A stretch of 64,000 nt of DNA, taken from positions 62,001-126,000 of the forward strand of contig CAWFCV010000032.1 of NCBI GenBank assembly GCA_963814435.1, given 5' to 3'. The notes under the pieces are model-generated. The model was not told the origin of the DNA and made no database searches. It saw nothing but the letters and a program-made list of their open reading frames with translations. Shown here one piece after another: positions 35,563-45,835 of this stretch. A program made the position numbers and the translations under genes. How positions within the stretch are numbered: the first letter of the stretch is position 1; each line of letters opens with the position of its first letter. This DNA comes from JAEUPI01 sp963814435. Its GTDB lineage: Bacteria; Pseudomonadota; Gammaproteobacteria; Burkholderiales; Burkholderiaceae_C.

Positions 35563-36758
35563 CTAGCCCGGCGATAGCGGACGGCGCCCGACATGGCGCA
35601 TCAACTCGCGCACGCCATAGCGCCACGGCGCCAGCGTCTCGCTCTTCTCGACGCGATTGACCAGTTCGCCCAGCTTGCCGCTGCGGATGCGCACCACGTC
35701 ACCCACGTGGTGCGTGAAGCCGCTGCCCGGGGCGCCGCGGTCCTGCGTCGGCGCGAACAGCGTGCCGCAGAAGAGCACGAAGCCGTCCGGGTACTGGTGC
35801 ATCGCGGTGGTCTGCGCGACGAGCTCCAGCGGGTCGCGGCTGATCTCGCGCATCGTGCTGCGGCCTTCGAGCACGAAGCCGTCGGCGCCGTGCACGGTGA
35901 GCGTCAGGTCGGCGCGGCGCACGTCGTCGAGCGCGAAGCTGTCGTCGAACAGGCGGATGAACGGGCCGATCGCGGTGGAGCCGTTGTTGTCCTTGCTCTT
36001 GCCGAGCAGCAGCGCGCTGCGGCCTTCGAAGTCGCGCAGGTTGACGTCGTTGCCGAGCGTGGCGCCGACGATTCGCGAGCGGCTGTCGACCGCCAGCACC
36101 ACCTCGGGTTCCGGGTTGTTCCAGGCCGAATCGCCGCGCACGCCGATCGCCACGCCGGTGCCGAGTGCCGAGAGCAGCGGCGCCTTGGTGAACACCTCGG
36201 CGTCGGGGCCGATGCCGACCTCGAGGTACTGGCTCCACAGGCCCTTGGCCTGCAGCGCGGCCTTCAGCGCCGCGGCCTGCGGCGAGCCGGGTTTCACTTC
36301 GCGCAGGCCGGCGCCGATGGCCTGCTGCACCTCGGCGCGCACGGCATCGGCGCGCGCCGGATCGCCCTTGGCCTGCTCTTCGATCACGCGCTCGAGCAGG
36401 CTCAGCGCAAAGGTCACGCCGGCGGCCTTGATCACCTGCAGGTCGATCGGCGCCAGCAGGTGCGGCAGCGTGCCGTCGCGCGCAGCGCCGGGCCGTGTGG
36501 CGCACGATGTCGGCCAGCGCGCCGATGCGCCGGCCCGGCGTGGCGCGCACCGCCTGCGCGGGTTCGGCCTCGTCGAGCAGGTCGCTCATCGTAGACGAAG
36601 CGCTCGCCGAGGTCGAACACGCCGTCGCCGCGAATCGCCACCACCGTCGGGCCCGCGTGCGCGCCGGGCAGCCAGGCGCGGCCCACCAGCGTGCCGGCCG
36701 TGCCGTCGTCGGGCAGGCAGCGGCGTCGGGTCGATCGGGATGTCGGTTGAGTGGTCAT
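35563..36758 (-). CDS. Fumarylacetoacetate hydrolase (FAH) family protein, frameshifts
   Basis: Conserved from VIKAAGVTFALSLLERVIEE through the metal-binding Glu residues in NNPEPEVVLAVDSRSRIVGA and GNDVNLRDFEGRSALLLGKS to FCGTLFAPTQDRG. This matches the longer FAH-like subgroup (about 390 residues) found with sugar-acid or beta-oxidation genes; reactions are C-C hydrolysis, decarboxylation or dehydration. Two single-base insertions, near 36592 (RFV to TMSDLL) and near 36485 (HTA to ARDGTLPHLL), interrupt the N-terminal third, and the first 20 codons also look disturbed. It ends the leftward beta-oxidation operon and is convergent with the RCC1 gene. Confidence 0.78.
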
Positions 36759-36820
36759 GCCACGCTCCTCGCCAGCGTGGCGATCTTACGCACCGGCTCG
36801 CGCCGGTGCGCTCGGCCCAG

Positions 36821-38024
36821 CTACACGCGCTCGAAGATGCCCGCCGCGCCCTGCCCCGTGCCGACGCACATCGTGACCATGCCGTACTTGAGCTGGCGGC
36901 GGTGCAGCGCGTGGATCACCGTGGCCGAGCGGATCGCGCCGGTGGCGCCCAGCGGATGGCCGAGCGCGATCGCGCCGCCGATCGGGTTCACCTTGCGCCG
37001 GGTCGAGGCCCACGGTGTTGATCACCGCCAGCGACTGCGCGGCGAAGGCTTCGTTCAGCTCGATCCAGCCGATGTCGTCGAGCTTCAGGCCGGCATGCGC
37101 CAGCGCGGCCGGTATCGCCTCGATCGGGCCGATGCCCATGATGTGCGGCGGCACGCCCTTGATCGCAAAGCTGACGAAGCGCGCCAGCGGCTTGAGGCCG
37201 AACTGCTTCACGGCCTTCTCGCTGGCCAGGATCAGGCAGCCCGCGCCGTCGCTGGTCTGGCTGGAGTTGCCGGCGGTGACGCTGCCCTTGGCCGCGAACA
37301 CCGGCTTCAGCTTGCCCAGCGCCTCGAGCGTGGTGTCGGCGCGCGCGCCTTCGTCGCGGGCGACGCTGCGCGTCTTCACCAGCACCTCGCCGCTGGCGAG
37401 GTCGGGCGTGCGGTCTTCGACCTGCACGGCCGTGGTCTCGGCGTCGAACTCGCCGGCGGCCTGGCCCTTCAGCGCCTTCTGGTGCGAGGCCAGCGCGAAC
37501 TGGTCCTGCGCCTCGCGGCTGACCTTCCACTGCTCGGCCACGCGCTCGGCGGTCAGGCCCATGCCGTAGGCGATGCCGATGTTCTCGTCGCGGTCGAAGA
37601 TGTGGCCGTTGAACGAGGGCTTGTTGCCGGTCATCGGCACCATGCTCATGCTCTCGGCGCCGCCGGCGATCATCACGTCGGCCTCGCCGACGCGGATGCG
37701 GTCGGCCGCCATCTGCACCGCGGTGAGGCCCGACGCGCAGAAGCGGTTGATCGTCACGCCGCCCACCGTGTGCGGCAACCCGGCCAGCAGCGCGGCGACG
37801 CGCGCCATGTTCAGGCCCTGCTCGCCCTCGGGCATCGCGCAGCCGATGATCGCGTCCTCGATCGCCTTCGGGTCCAGCGTCGGCACCTGCTTCAGCGCGC
37901 CCTGGATCGCGGCCACCAGCAGATCGTCGGGCCGCGTGTTGCGGAACATGCCGCGACCGGATTTGCCGATCGGCGTGCGCGTGGCGGCGACGATGTAGGC
38001 CTCTTGGATTTGCTTTGCGCTCAT
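36821..38024 (-). CDS. Acetyl-CoA acyltransferase (thiolase), one frameshift
   Basis: Last step of beta-oxidation: thiolytic release of acetyl-CoA. The nucleophilic Cys is in INRFCASGL (about residue 91), followed by GGAESMSMVPM, NGHIFDRD, VTAGNSSQTSDGA and ELNEAFAAQSLAV. The catalytic His (GHPLGATGA) and second Cys (CVGTGQGAAGIF) appear only after an extra base near 37008 is removed. Repaired length is 400 residues. ATG at 38024 gives the standard MSAKQIQEAYIVAATRTPIG start. Located after the FadB-like gene, separated by repeat copy 4. Confidence 0.9.
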
Positions 38025-38056
38025 TTCAACTACTCCGAATACGTTTCGGGTGGCCA

Positions 38057-38132
38057 CCGCGGATCCGGCTCTGCCGGGCCGCCGGTGGCGCCCCCTCGAG
38101 GGGGAGGCGGCCGCCAGGCCGCCTCGGGGGTG
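38057..38132 (-). repeat. Post-stop repeat, copy 4 (after the fadB-like gene)
   Basis: On the minus strand it begins TCACCCCCGAGGCGGCC, overlapping or directly after the fadB-like stop codon, and ends AGAGCCGGATCCGCGG. The central CCCCCTCGAGGGGG stem is identical to copy 2. It lies within the operon, between fadB-like and thiolase genes. Confidence 0.85.
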
Positions 38133-38133
38133 A

Positions 38134-40528
38134 TCAATTCCTCACGGGCTTGCCGGTTTGGAGCATGCCCATGATGCGCTCCTGTGTCTTCGGGTGGTCG
38201 AGCAGCGAGCAGAAGTGTTTGCGCTCGAGTGCCATCAGGTATTCCTCGGTGACCAACGAGCCGGCATCGACCTCGCCGCCGCACACCACGTCGGCGATCA
38301 GGCTGGCGATGTGGAAGTCGTGCGCGCTGGCGAATCCGCCGTCGCGCAGGCCCACCAGCGACGCCTTGATCGTCGCGATGCCGCTGCGGCCGGCCACCGG
38401 GATCAGCGCCTTGTGCGGCGGGCGCCAGCCCGAGTCGAACATCGCCTTGGCCTGCGCCAGCGCGACGGTGAGCAGTTCGTCCTTGTTCGGCACGACCACG
38501 TCGCTCCACAGCAGGTAGCCGAGCTTGCGGCTGTCGATCGCGCTGGTGCCCACCTTGGCCATCGCGGCGGCGGTGAACGGCTCCTTGATGAAGGCCAGCA
38601 GATCGGTGCCCGGCGCCGCGGCGGCCTGTTCGGCGGCGCGGCGCGCGATCGCGGCCAGGCCGCCGCCGGCGGGCACGCAGACCGACGCCGACCTCGACCA
38701 GCCCGACATAGGTTTCCATGTGCGCGACGCGGCGCGCGCTGTACAACGCGATCTCGCAACCGCCGCCGAGCGCGATGCCGCGCATCGCCGAGACCACCGG
38801 CACCTGCGCGTAGCGCAGGCGCAGCATCACGTCCTGCAGCTTCTTGACCTCGGGGTTGATGCCCTTGGAGCCCATCTTCATGAACACCGGCATCAGCGAC
38901 TCGAGGTTGGCGCCGGCGGAAAACACGTCGTCGGGCGACCAGATCACCAGGCCCTTGAACCTGGCCTCGGCGATCTCGAGCGCCTGGCTCAGGCCTTCGA
39001 TCACCGCCGGGCTGATCAGGTGCAGCTTGGCGGTGATGCTGGCAATCGCCACCTCGCCGTCGAGCGTCCAGACGCGGATCTCCTCGTTCTTGAACAGCTC
39101 GGTGCCGCTGGCCAGCGGGTCGGCCGCGCCGGAGCCGAGCACGCTCTCCGGGAACGGCTGGCGCTGGTAGACGCCGAGCGTCGAGCGCGGCACGTAGCGC
39201 TTGCGGCTCGGGCTCCACGAGCCCTCGGCGGTGTGCACACCCTGGTTCGTGGCGACTGGACCGTCGGTCACCCAGGCCGGCAGCGGCGCGTTCGACAGCG
39301 TCTTGCCGGCGGCGATGTCGTCGGTGATCCACGCGGCCACCTGCTTCCAGCCGGCCTGCTGCCAGAGCTCGAACGGGCCCTGCTTCAAGCCGAAGCCCCA
39401 GCGCATCGCGAAATCGACGTCGCGCGCGTTGTCGGCAATGTCGGCCAGATGCACCGCGGCGTAGTGGAAGCCGTCACGCAGGATCGCCCAGACGAACTGC
39501 GCCTGCGGATTGCTCGATTCGCGCAGCAGCTTCAGCCGCTCGGCCGCGGGCTTCTTGAGCATGCGCTCGACGATCGGTTCGGCCTTGCCGGCGGACGGCA
39601 CGTAGTCGCCCTTGGCCGGGTCGAAGCGCAGGATGTCCTTGCCGACCTTCTTGTAGAAGCCGGCGCCGGTCTTCTGGCCCAGCGCGCCCTTCTCGATCAG
39701 GCCTGCCAGCACCTTGGGCGTGGCGAAGTGCGGGTAGAACGGGTCGGCCTGCAGGTTGTCCTGCATCGTCTTGACCACGTGCGCCATCGTGTCCAGCCCC
39801 ACCACGTCGGCGGTGCGGAAGGTGCCCGAGCTGGCGCGGCCCATCTTCTTGCCGGTGAGGTCGTCGACCACGTCGTAGCCCAGGCCGAACTTCTCGGCCT
39901 CGATCATCGTCGCCAGCATGCCGGCGATGCCGACGCGGTTGGCGATGAAGTTCGGCGTGTCCTTGGCCCGCACCACGCCCTTGCCGAGGTTGCTGGTGAC
40001 GAACGTCTCCAGCTGGTCGAGGACCTCGTCGCGCGTGGTCGGCGTGGCGATCAGCTCGACCAGGAACATGTAGCGCGGCGGGTTGAAGAAGTGGATGCCG
40101 CAGAAGCGCGGCTTCATCTCGGCCGGCAACGCCTCGGCGAGCTTGGTGATCGACAGCCCCGAGGTGTTGGACGCGACGATCGCATGCGCAGCGAGGTGCG
40201 GCGCGATCTTCTTGTACAGGTCGAGCTTCCAGTCCATGCGCTCGGCGATCGCCTCGATCACCAGGTCGCAGTCCTTCAGCAGGTCGAGGTGCTCGTCGTA
40301 GTTGGCGGCCTGGATCAGCGCCAGATCCTCGACCACGCCGATCGGCGAGGGTTTGAGCTTCTTCAGGCCATCCAGCGCCTTGAGGACGACCCCGTTCTTG
40401 GGTCCCTCCCTTGCGCCCAGGTCGAACAGCACCACCGGCACCTTCACATTCACCAGATGGGCGGCGATCTGCGCGCCCATCACGCCGGCGCCGAGCACGG
40501 CGACCTTGCGGACTTGGAATCGATTCAC
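38134..40528 (-). CDS. 3-hydroxyacyl-CoA dehydrogenase/enoyl-CoA hydratase (FadB/FadJ-like), one frameshift
   Basis: Bifunctional beta-oxidation enzyme of about 797 residues with the dehydrogenase first. The NAD site is VAVLGAGVMGAQIAAHLV, the catalytic region SNTSGLSITKLAEAL and HFFNPPRYMFLVELI, followed by NFIANRVGIAGML. The C-terminal crotonase domain has GLVIWSPDDVFSAGANLESL and MRGIALGGGCEIALYSARR. One inserted base near 38690 (VEVG to VCVPAGGGL) breaks the frame. The SD GGAG sits directly against ATG 40534 but 6 nt before GTG 40528, so I prefer the GTG. Order of domains matches the betaproteobacterial operon-type enzyme rather than E. coli FadB. Confidence 0.9.
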
Positions 40529-40580
40529 GGACATCTCCAGCGGAACGGTTCGCGCCGCGGCGCGAACCCGAAACGAACCA

Positions 40581-41015
40581 TCACTCGACGCGTTGCCACA
40601 CCTGGGTGCGGAAGAACGGGCCGATGTAGCCGCGCATCTGCATCTGCTTGCCGCCCTCGACGGGCTTGAGGCGCGTCCGGTAGGTCTTGCCGTTGTTCGG
40701 GTCGAGGATCTCGCCGCCGGTCCAGGTGTCCTTGTCTTCGGCGTCCTGCTTGGCGTTGCGCAGGATCACCATGCCGAGCACCGGCTTGTCCTTGCGCTCA
40801 TCGCTGCACTTGTCGCACTTCGAATCCTGCTTGGCCGGATCGAAGATCTTTTCGATCTTGCCGGTCAGCACGCCGCCACCCCCATCGGTGATGCGCACCA
40901 GCGACTTCTCGGTCTTGCCGTCGTCGTCGATCGTCTTCCACAGGCCCACTGGCGTGCTCTGTGCCCAGGCTGTGCCGGCTGCGACCAGTACGGCCGCCGC
41001 GATCATCGTCTTCAT
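40581..41015 (-). CDS. DUF2147 family periplasmic protein
   Basis: A 144-residue protein with a signal peptide (MKTMIAAAVLVAAGTAWAQS) and the DUF2147 core TPVGLWKTIDDDGKTEKSLV, LTGKIEKIF, GMVILRNAKQ and WTGGEILDPNNGKTYRTRL. A pair CDKC near residue 67 is common in the family. DUF2147 genes recur inside fatty-acid degradation operons of Burkholderiales; role unknown, a lipocalin-like lipid carrier has been suggested by fold. The ATG follows GGAGAGACCGAC. The frame is intact. Confidence 0.88.
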   Translation of the reverse strand: MKTMIAAAVLVAAGTAWAQSTPVGLWKTIDDDGKTEKSLVRITDGGGGVLTGKIEKIFDPAKQDSKCDKCSDERKDKPVLGMVILRNAKQDAEDKDTWTGGEILDPNNGKTYRTRLKPVEGGKQMQMRGYIGPFFRTQVWQRVE

Positions 41016-41064
41016 GTCGGTCTCTCCTAGCGTGTGTTGGTCTGGTCGACTTGGGCTCACTAGA

Positions 41065-42857
41065 TTAGAACAGCGCCTCGTCCATCTCCATCAGCGGCGC
41101 CAGCCCGGCGCGGGCGCTGCGGATCAGGCCGGCTGTTTCGGGCAGCAGTTTGGCGAAGTAGAAGCGCGCGGTGGCGAGTTTCGCGGTGTAGAACGGGTCG
41201 CCGGATCCTTCTTGGCCAGCGCCACCTTCGCCATGCGGGCCCAGAAGTACGCGAACACCAGGTGCCCAGCCACGCGCAGGTAGTCCACCGCCGCGGCGCC
41301 CACCTCGTCGGCATTGCCGAAGGCCTTCATGCCGAGCTCGGTGGTGAGCTTGGTCACCTTGTCGCCCAGGTCGGCCAGCGGGTTGACGAATTCCTGCATC
41401 GCCTCGTTGACGCCCTCGTCTTCGACAAAGCGTCTTGATCTTCTGGCCGAACTTCTTCAACTTGGCGCCGTTGTCGCCGAGCACCTTGCGACCCAGCAGG
41501 TCGAGCGACTGGATCGTGTTGGTGCCCTCGTAGATCATGTTGATGCGCGCGTCGCGCACGAACTGCTCCATGCCCGATTGGCGGATGTAGCCGTGGCCGC
41601 CGAACACCTGCATGCAGTGCGACGTGGCGATCCAGCCGTTGTCGGTGATGAAGGCCTTGACGATGGGCGTCAGCAGCGCGACCTCGTCTTCGGCCTCCTT
41701 GCGCTCGTCGGCGTCGTCGGTCGACAGGTAGACGTCGATCAGCGTCGCGATGTGGATCGACAGCGCGCGGCCGCCTTCGGCATAGGCGCGCGCCGTCAGC
41801 AGCATCTTGCGCACGTCGGGATGCACGATGATCGGGTCGGCCGGCTTGTCCATCGCCTTCGGGCCCGACAGCGAGCGCATCTGGATGCGGTCCTTCGCGT
41901 AGGCTACGGCGTTCTGGTAGGCCACTTCGGTCAGGCCTAGCGACTGGTTGCCCACGCCCAGGCGCGCCGCGTTCATCATCACGAACATCGCCGGCAGGCC
42001 CTTGTTGGGCTGGCCCACCAGCCAGCCGGTGGCGCCGTCGAGGTTCAGCTGCGCCGTGGCGTTGCCGTGGATGCCCATCTTGTCCTCGAGCCCGGTGCAG
42101 AGAGATCGGGTTGCGCGCGCCGAGCGTGCCGTCCGCGTTGGGCAGGAACTTCGGCACCACGAACAGCGAGATGCCTTTGCTGCCCTGCGGCGCGTCGGGC
42201 AGCCGCGCCAGCACCAGGTGGATGATGTTCTCGGCCAGGTCGTGCTCGCCGGCGGAGATGAAGATCTTCTGGCCGGTGATCTTGTAGCTGCCGTCGGCCT
42301 GCGGCTCGGCCTTGCTGCGCAGCAGGCCCAGGTCGGTGCCGCAATGCGACTCGGTCAGGCACATCGTGCCGGTCCACTGGCCGCTCGTCAGCTTGGGCAG
42401 GTAGGCCGCCTGCTGCTCGGCCGTGCCATGCCGGTGCAGGCATTCGTAGGCGCCGTGCGACAGGCCCGGGTACATCGTCCAGGCCTGGTTGGCGGCGTTC
42501 AGCATCTCGAACAGGCACTGGTTCAGCACGATCGGCAAACCCTGGCCGCCGTACTTCGGGTCGGTCGACAGCGCCGGCCAGCCGCCTTCGACGTACTTGG
42601 CATAGGCCTCCTTGAAGCCCTTCGGCGCGGTCACCGCGTGGGTGGACTTGTCGAGCACGCAACCTTCTTCGTCACCGCTCTGATTGATGCGGGGCCAGCA
42701 CCTCGGCGGCGAACTTGCCGCCCTCCTCGAGCACGGCGTTCATCGTGTCGGCGTCGAGGTCGGCATGCGGCGGCAGCATCTTCAGCTGATCGACGACCTG
42801 GAGCAGCTCGTGCATCACGAACTGCATGTCGCGCAGCGGCGGGTTGTAGTGCGGCAT
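41065..42857 (-). CDS. Acyl-CoA dehydrogenase with extra C-terminal domain (DmdC-like), four frameshifts
   Basis: FAD enzyme for the first beta-oxidation step. Conserved blocks: N-terminal MPHYNPPLRDMQFVMHELLQ, GGWPALSTDPKYGGQGLP, the substrate/FAD segment CLTESHCGTDLGLL, and the C-terminal ISAGEHDLAENI. The CMQVFGGHGYIRQSGMEQ block, the FAD-binding MIYEGTNTIQSLDLLGRKVL and the final GLAPLMEMDEALF follow. The length of 596 residues and the extra C-terminal domain place it with the 3-methylmercaptopropionyl-CoA dehydrogenase (DmdC)-like group; long-chain acyl-CoA is the more likely substrate in this operon. Repair requires three extra bases removed (near 42665, 42105 and 41432) and one added (near 41207). 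Starts 36 bp after the TetR gene. Confidence 0.85.
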
Positions 42858-42893
42858 GGTGATGGTCTCCTTGGCAAGACGATGGGTGAAGGG

Positions 42894-43583
42894 TCAGCGC
42901 CGCGACGCCGCCTTGCGGCGCGTGACGGGTCGATTCGGTGCGGCCGCCACCGGCTTGGCGCCGGCCTGGTAGTGCGCCAGCATGCGGTCGAAGGCCACGT
43001 GCGCACGGTCCAGCGCACCGGGCAGGCGCAGGAACCGCGCGTCGTGGTGCAGCGACAGGATCAGGCCGTGAATCTCGAACAGCATCTGATGGGCATCGGT
43101 ATCGGGCTGCAGATGCCCTTCGTCGATGGCCAGGCGAATAGCTTTCTCCAGCGCCGCGTGCCAGGCCCGCACCATGTCGGCCAGCGCGTCGCGCACGGCG
43201 CCGGGCCGGTCGTCGAACTCGACCGCGCCGCTGATGTAGATGCAGCCCGAATCGATCTCCACCGACACGCGCCGGATCCAGCGTTCGAACAGCGCACGCA
43301 GGCGCGGCAGGCCGCGTGCCTCGCGCATCGCGGGGCGGAAGACCTCGTCTTCGAAGCGGGCGTGGTATTCGCGGATGACCGAAATCTGCAGTTCCTCGCG
43401 TGAACCGAAATGCGCGAACACGCCCGACTTGCTCATCTGCGTCACCTCGGCCAGCGCACCGATCGACAGGCCCTCGAGGCCCATGTGCGACGCCAGGTTG
43501 AGCGCGGCATCCAGGATCGTCGCGCGCGTCTGCCGGCCCTTGGGTTGGGCGGCGGGACGGTCGGCGGCGTCGGGAGCGGGCAC
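42894..43583 (-). CDS. TetR-family repressor of the beta-oxidation operon
   Basis: A 229-residue regulator. The helix-turn-helix is QTRATILDAALNLASHMGLE then GLSIGALAEVTQMSKSGVFA-HFGSREEL; the C-terminal ligand domain (FERWIRRVSVEIDSGCIYIS) matches fatty-acid-responsive TetR members. I use GTG at 43583 with GGAAC upstream, because the longer frame would run through the operator. A perfect palindrome lies 19 bp before the start. It is first in the operon, so it likely represses itself and the downstream acyl-CoA genes until an acyl-CoA binds. Confidence 0.85.
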   Translation of the reverse strand: MPAPDAADRPAAQPKGRQTRATILDAALNLASHMGLEGLSIGALAEVTQMSKSGVFAHFGSREELQISVIREYHARFEDEVFRPAMREARGLPRLRALFERWIRRVSVEIDSGCIYISGAVEFDDRPGAVRDALADMVRAWHAALEKAIRLAIDEGHLQPDTDAHQMLFEIHGLILSLHHDARFLRLPGALDRAHVAFDRMLAHYQAGAKPVAAAPNRPVTRRKAASRR

Positions 43584-43594
43584 GCTGTGTTCCA

Positions 43595-43613
43595 ATAATA
43601 CGAACGATCGTTC
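43595..43613 (-). promoter_or_regulatory. TetR operator and -10 of the beta-oxidation operon
   Basis: GAACGATCGTTC (43602-43613) is a perfect 12-bp palindrome lying just upstream of TATTAT (43595-43600), a good -10 on the minus strand. Sites of this GAACG-N2-CGTTC form are typical of TetR repressors that control fatty-acid genes. No strong -35 is visible. Confidence 0.65.
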
Positions 43614-43783
43614 TATTTTTACCCGATTTCCGGCTCCCGTGCTGCGCAAAGGTCCGGCCTGTATCTAGGCTTTTTCTTCTAGAACGCCGAGAGGTCAGGC
43701 CGCGTCTGCCCCGGCAGACGACCGCTTGCCGGCCGGTTTCCGGGGTTTTGATACCCTTGAGGGGTTGAGGAGCGCGCTCACCC

Positions 43784-44341
43784 GTGGATGTACTTCAGCT
43801 CGATGTGTCCGGCCGGCCCCAGGCGTGGATCTCGCCCAACGAGGCCGCCGTGCTGTACGCCAGCGACGATGTCGCCTGGACGCTCGGGCGTGCCTTTCAC
43901 GTGCTGCGCGGTGGCATCCAGCGCACCACGGGGTTGCAGTCGCGCATCGAACTGCATCCGATCATCGCCGTCAAGGGCGCGGTGCCCAGCCGCGCCTGGC
44001 GCCAGGCGCCGGCGCTGACCAACCCGAAGCTCTTCGTGCGCGACCGCCATGTCTGCGCCTATTGCGGCCGCCGCTTCGCCTTCGACCTGCTGACGCGCGA
44101 ACACGTGATTCCGATGTCGCGCGGCGGGCGCGACACCTGGATGAACTGCATCACCGCCTGCCGTGCCTGCAACGGCCGCAAGGGCAATCGTCTGCCCGAG
44201 GAGGCGCGCATGAGCCTGATGTACCTGCCCTACATTCCCAGCCTGCACGAGGACATGATCCTGCGCGGGCGGCGGATCCTCGTCGACCAGATGGAATTCC
44301 TGCTGGCCAGCGTGCCGCGGTCGAGTCGACTGCATGCCTAG
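43784..44341 (+). CDS. HNH endonuclease family protein
   Basis: A 185-residue protein. The HNH/McrA-type ββα-metal domain is in the C-terminal half: RDRHVCAYCGRRF, LLTREHVIPMSRGGRDTWMN and CRACNGRKGNR. Two CxxC pairs bind structural zinc, the His in REHV is the general base, and Asn in DTWMN completes the motif. The N-terminal half (VLYASDDVAWTLGRAF) is shared by a widespread stand-alone HNH family in proteobacteria, not tied to restriction or phage. GTG start with GAGGAG 11 nt upstream. A 7-bp hairpin (CGTCTGC-CCCG-GCAGACG, 43703-43720) lies in the leader. Confidence 0.87.
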   Translation: MDVLQLDVSGRPQAWISPNEAAVLYASDDVAWTLGRAFHVLRGGIQRTTGLQSRIELHPIIAVKGAVPSRAWRQAPALTNPKLFVRDRHVCAYCGRRFAFDLLTREHVIPMSRGGRDTWMNCITACRACNGRKGNRLPEEARMSLMYLPYIPSLHEDMILRGRRILVDQMEFLLASVPRSSRLHA

Positions 44342-44462
44342 CAAGCTGGCACAGGCGCCAGACCGCCGATCCTTGTCCCCAAGTCGTTGCCTGCTGCCGC
44401 CGCCGGCCTCATCATCACCACCGGGCCCGCGCCCGTTCGTTGAATCGTTAGGAGTACCGACC

Positions 44463-44933
44463 ATGAAACGCCTTCTTCTTGCCGCCGTCGTCGCCGCACT
44501 TGCGGCCTGTTCGACCACCAGTCCCGACGTGATCAGCCGCAACGACGCGCAGCGTATGTCCAACGTGCTCGACGGCGTGGTGCTGTCGACGCGGGCCGTC
44601 ACGGTCGACGGCTCGCAAAGCGGCGTCGGCGCCGCGGCGGGCGGCGTGGTCGGCGGCATTGCCGGCTCCTCGGTGGGCGGGCGGCGCGAATCGGCCATCG
44701 TCGGCGTGCTCGGCGCGGTGGCCGGCGGCGTGGCCGGCAATGCGATCGAGCGCGGCGCCACCAAGGAGGAGGCGATCGAGATCCTGGTGCAGCTGAAGAG
44801 CGGCGAGCGCCGCGCCATCGTGCAGGCCAGGGGCAGCGAGGCGATCAATGCCGGCGACGCGGTGATCATCGTCACCACCGGCGGCAAGGCGCGCGTGGTG
44901 AAGGCGCCGCCGACCACTTCACCGCGCGGCTGA
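44463..44933 (+). CDS. Glycine-zipper outer-membrane lipoprotein, SlyB/Pcp-like
   Basis: A 156-residue lipoprotein. Signal peptide MKRLLLAAVVAALAACSTTS with lipobox Leu-Ala-Ala-Cys. The middle carries two Gly-zipper stretches (GVGAAAGGVVGGIAGSSVGG and GVLGAVAGGVAGNAIERG), which form a membrane-inserted hairpin in SlyB-type proteins, followed by a small beta domain. SlyB proteins stabilise the outer membrane under stress. AGGAG precedes the ATG. The next gene, also a lipoprotein, begins 10 bp downstream. Confidence 0.85.
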   Translation: MKRLLLAAVVAALAACSTTSPDVISRNDAQRMSNVLDGVVLSTRAVTVDGSQSGVGAAAGGVVGGIAGSSVGGRRESAIVGVLGAVAGGVAGNAIERGATKEEAIEILVQLKSGERRAIVQARGSEAINAGDAVIIVTTGGKARVVKAPPTTSPRG

Positions 44934-44943
44934 GCGGCGCGCC

Positions 44944-45813
44944 TTGACCGCAGCCACCGCCCACCACCTCGGGGTGGTGCTGCTGTCGCTGGCACTCGGT
45001 GCCTGCGGCACGGTGCCGCTGCAGGAGCGTCTGCTCGCGCCGGGCACCGACGGCAGCGTGGACGCAACCACGCAGGTCTGTTCGGCCTCGCGCAAGCCGA
45101 AGGCGATGCCGGTGAGCATGCACAGCGGCGACACGCTCGACACCAAGACGCTGCGCATCGTGTCGTGGAACCTGCACAAGGGCGAGGACGACGGCTGGGA
45201 GGCCGACCTGCAGCGTTTTGCCAACGACCACGACGTGCTGCTGCTGCAGGAGGCGGTGCTGAGCACGCCGGTGCGCAACGTGCTCGAGCGCGCGGGCCAC
45301 GGCTGGCGCATGGCCGGAGCGTTTGCCTACAACGGCGAGGAGCGCGGAGTCATGGTGGCGTCGCGCGCGCGACCGCTGGACACCTGCACGCTGCGCGCCT
45401 TCGAGCCGTTGGCGCAGCTACCCAAGTCGGCCATCGTGGCGCGTTATCGCCTTGCGTCGCCCGGCACGACGCTGGCGATCGCCAACCTGCACGGCATCAA
45501 TTTCACGCTGGGCCTGGAATCCTTTCGCGCGCAGATCGAGGCCGTGGCCGAGGTGCTCGCCGGCCACGACGGCCCGGCGATCCTGGCGGGCGACTTCAAC
45601 ACCTGGAGTCTGGAGCGCCACGAGGTGCTGATCGCTGCCGCCGGGCGCCTGGGCATGACGCCGGTGGAGCTGGTGCCCGACGGCCGGCGGCGCACCTTCG
45701 GCCGGCACCTGGATCACCTGTTCGTGCGCGGACTGCGTGTCGTGCAGGCGCAGGCGCCAGAGGTGAAATCGTCGGACCACAACCCGATCCTGGTGACGTT
45801 GACGGAACCCTAG
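44944..45813 (+). CDS. Lipoprotein of the endonuclease/exonuclease/phosphatase family
   Basis: A 289-residue protein. The N-terminus has a hydrophobic signal with lipobox LALGACG. The EEP fold follows with complete active-site motifs: VSWNLHKGE (Asn), LLLQEAVL (Glu), NLHGINF (His), LAGDFNTW (Asp, Asn), HLDHLFV and SSDHNPIL (Asp-His). Extracytoplasmic members are nucleases or phosphodiesterases. The start is a TTG at 44944 with no good ribosome-binding site, probably coupled to the preceding lipoprotein gene. Unlike the EEP remnant at 33882-34229, this gene is complete. Confidence 0.85.
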   Translation: MTAATAHHLGVVLLSLALGACGTVPLQERLLAPGTDGSVDATTQVCSASRKPKAMPVSMHSGDTLDTKTLRIVSWNLHKGEDDGWEADLQRFANDHDVLLLQEAVLSTPVRNVLERAGHGWRMAGAFAYNGEERGVMVASRARPLDTCTLRAFEPLAQLPKSAIVARYRLASPGTTLAIANLHGINFTLGLESFRAQIEAVAEVLAGHDGPAILAGDFNTWSLERHEVLIAAAGRLGMTPVELVPDGRRRTFGRHLDHLFVRGLRVVQAQAPEVKSSDHNPILVTLTEP

Positions 45814-45835
45814 ACCAGCCCCTGTCTGGCGGCCG

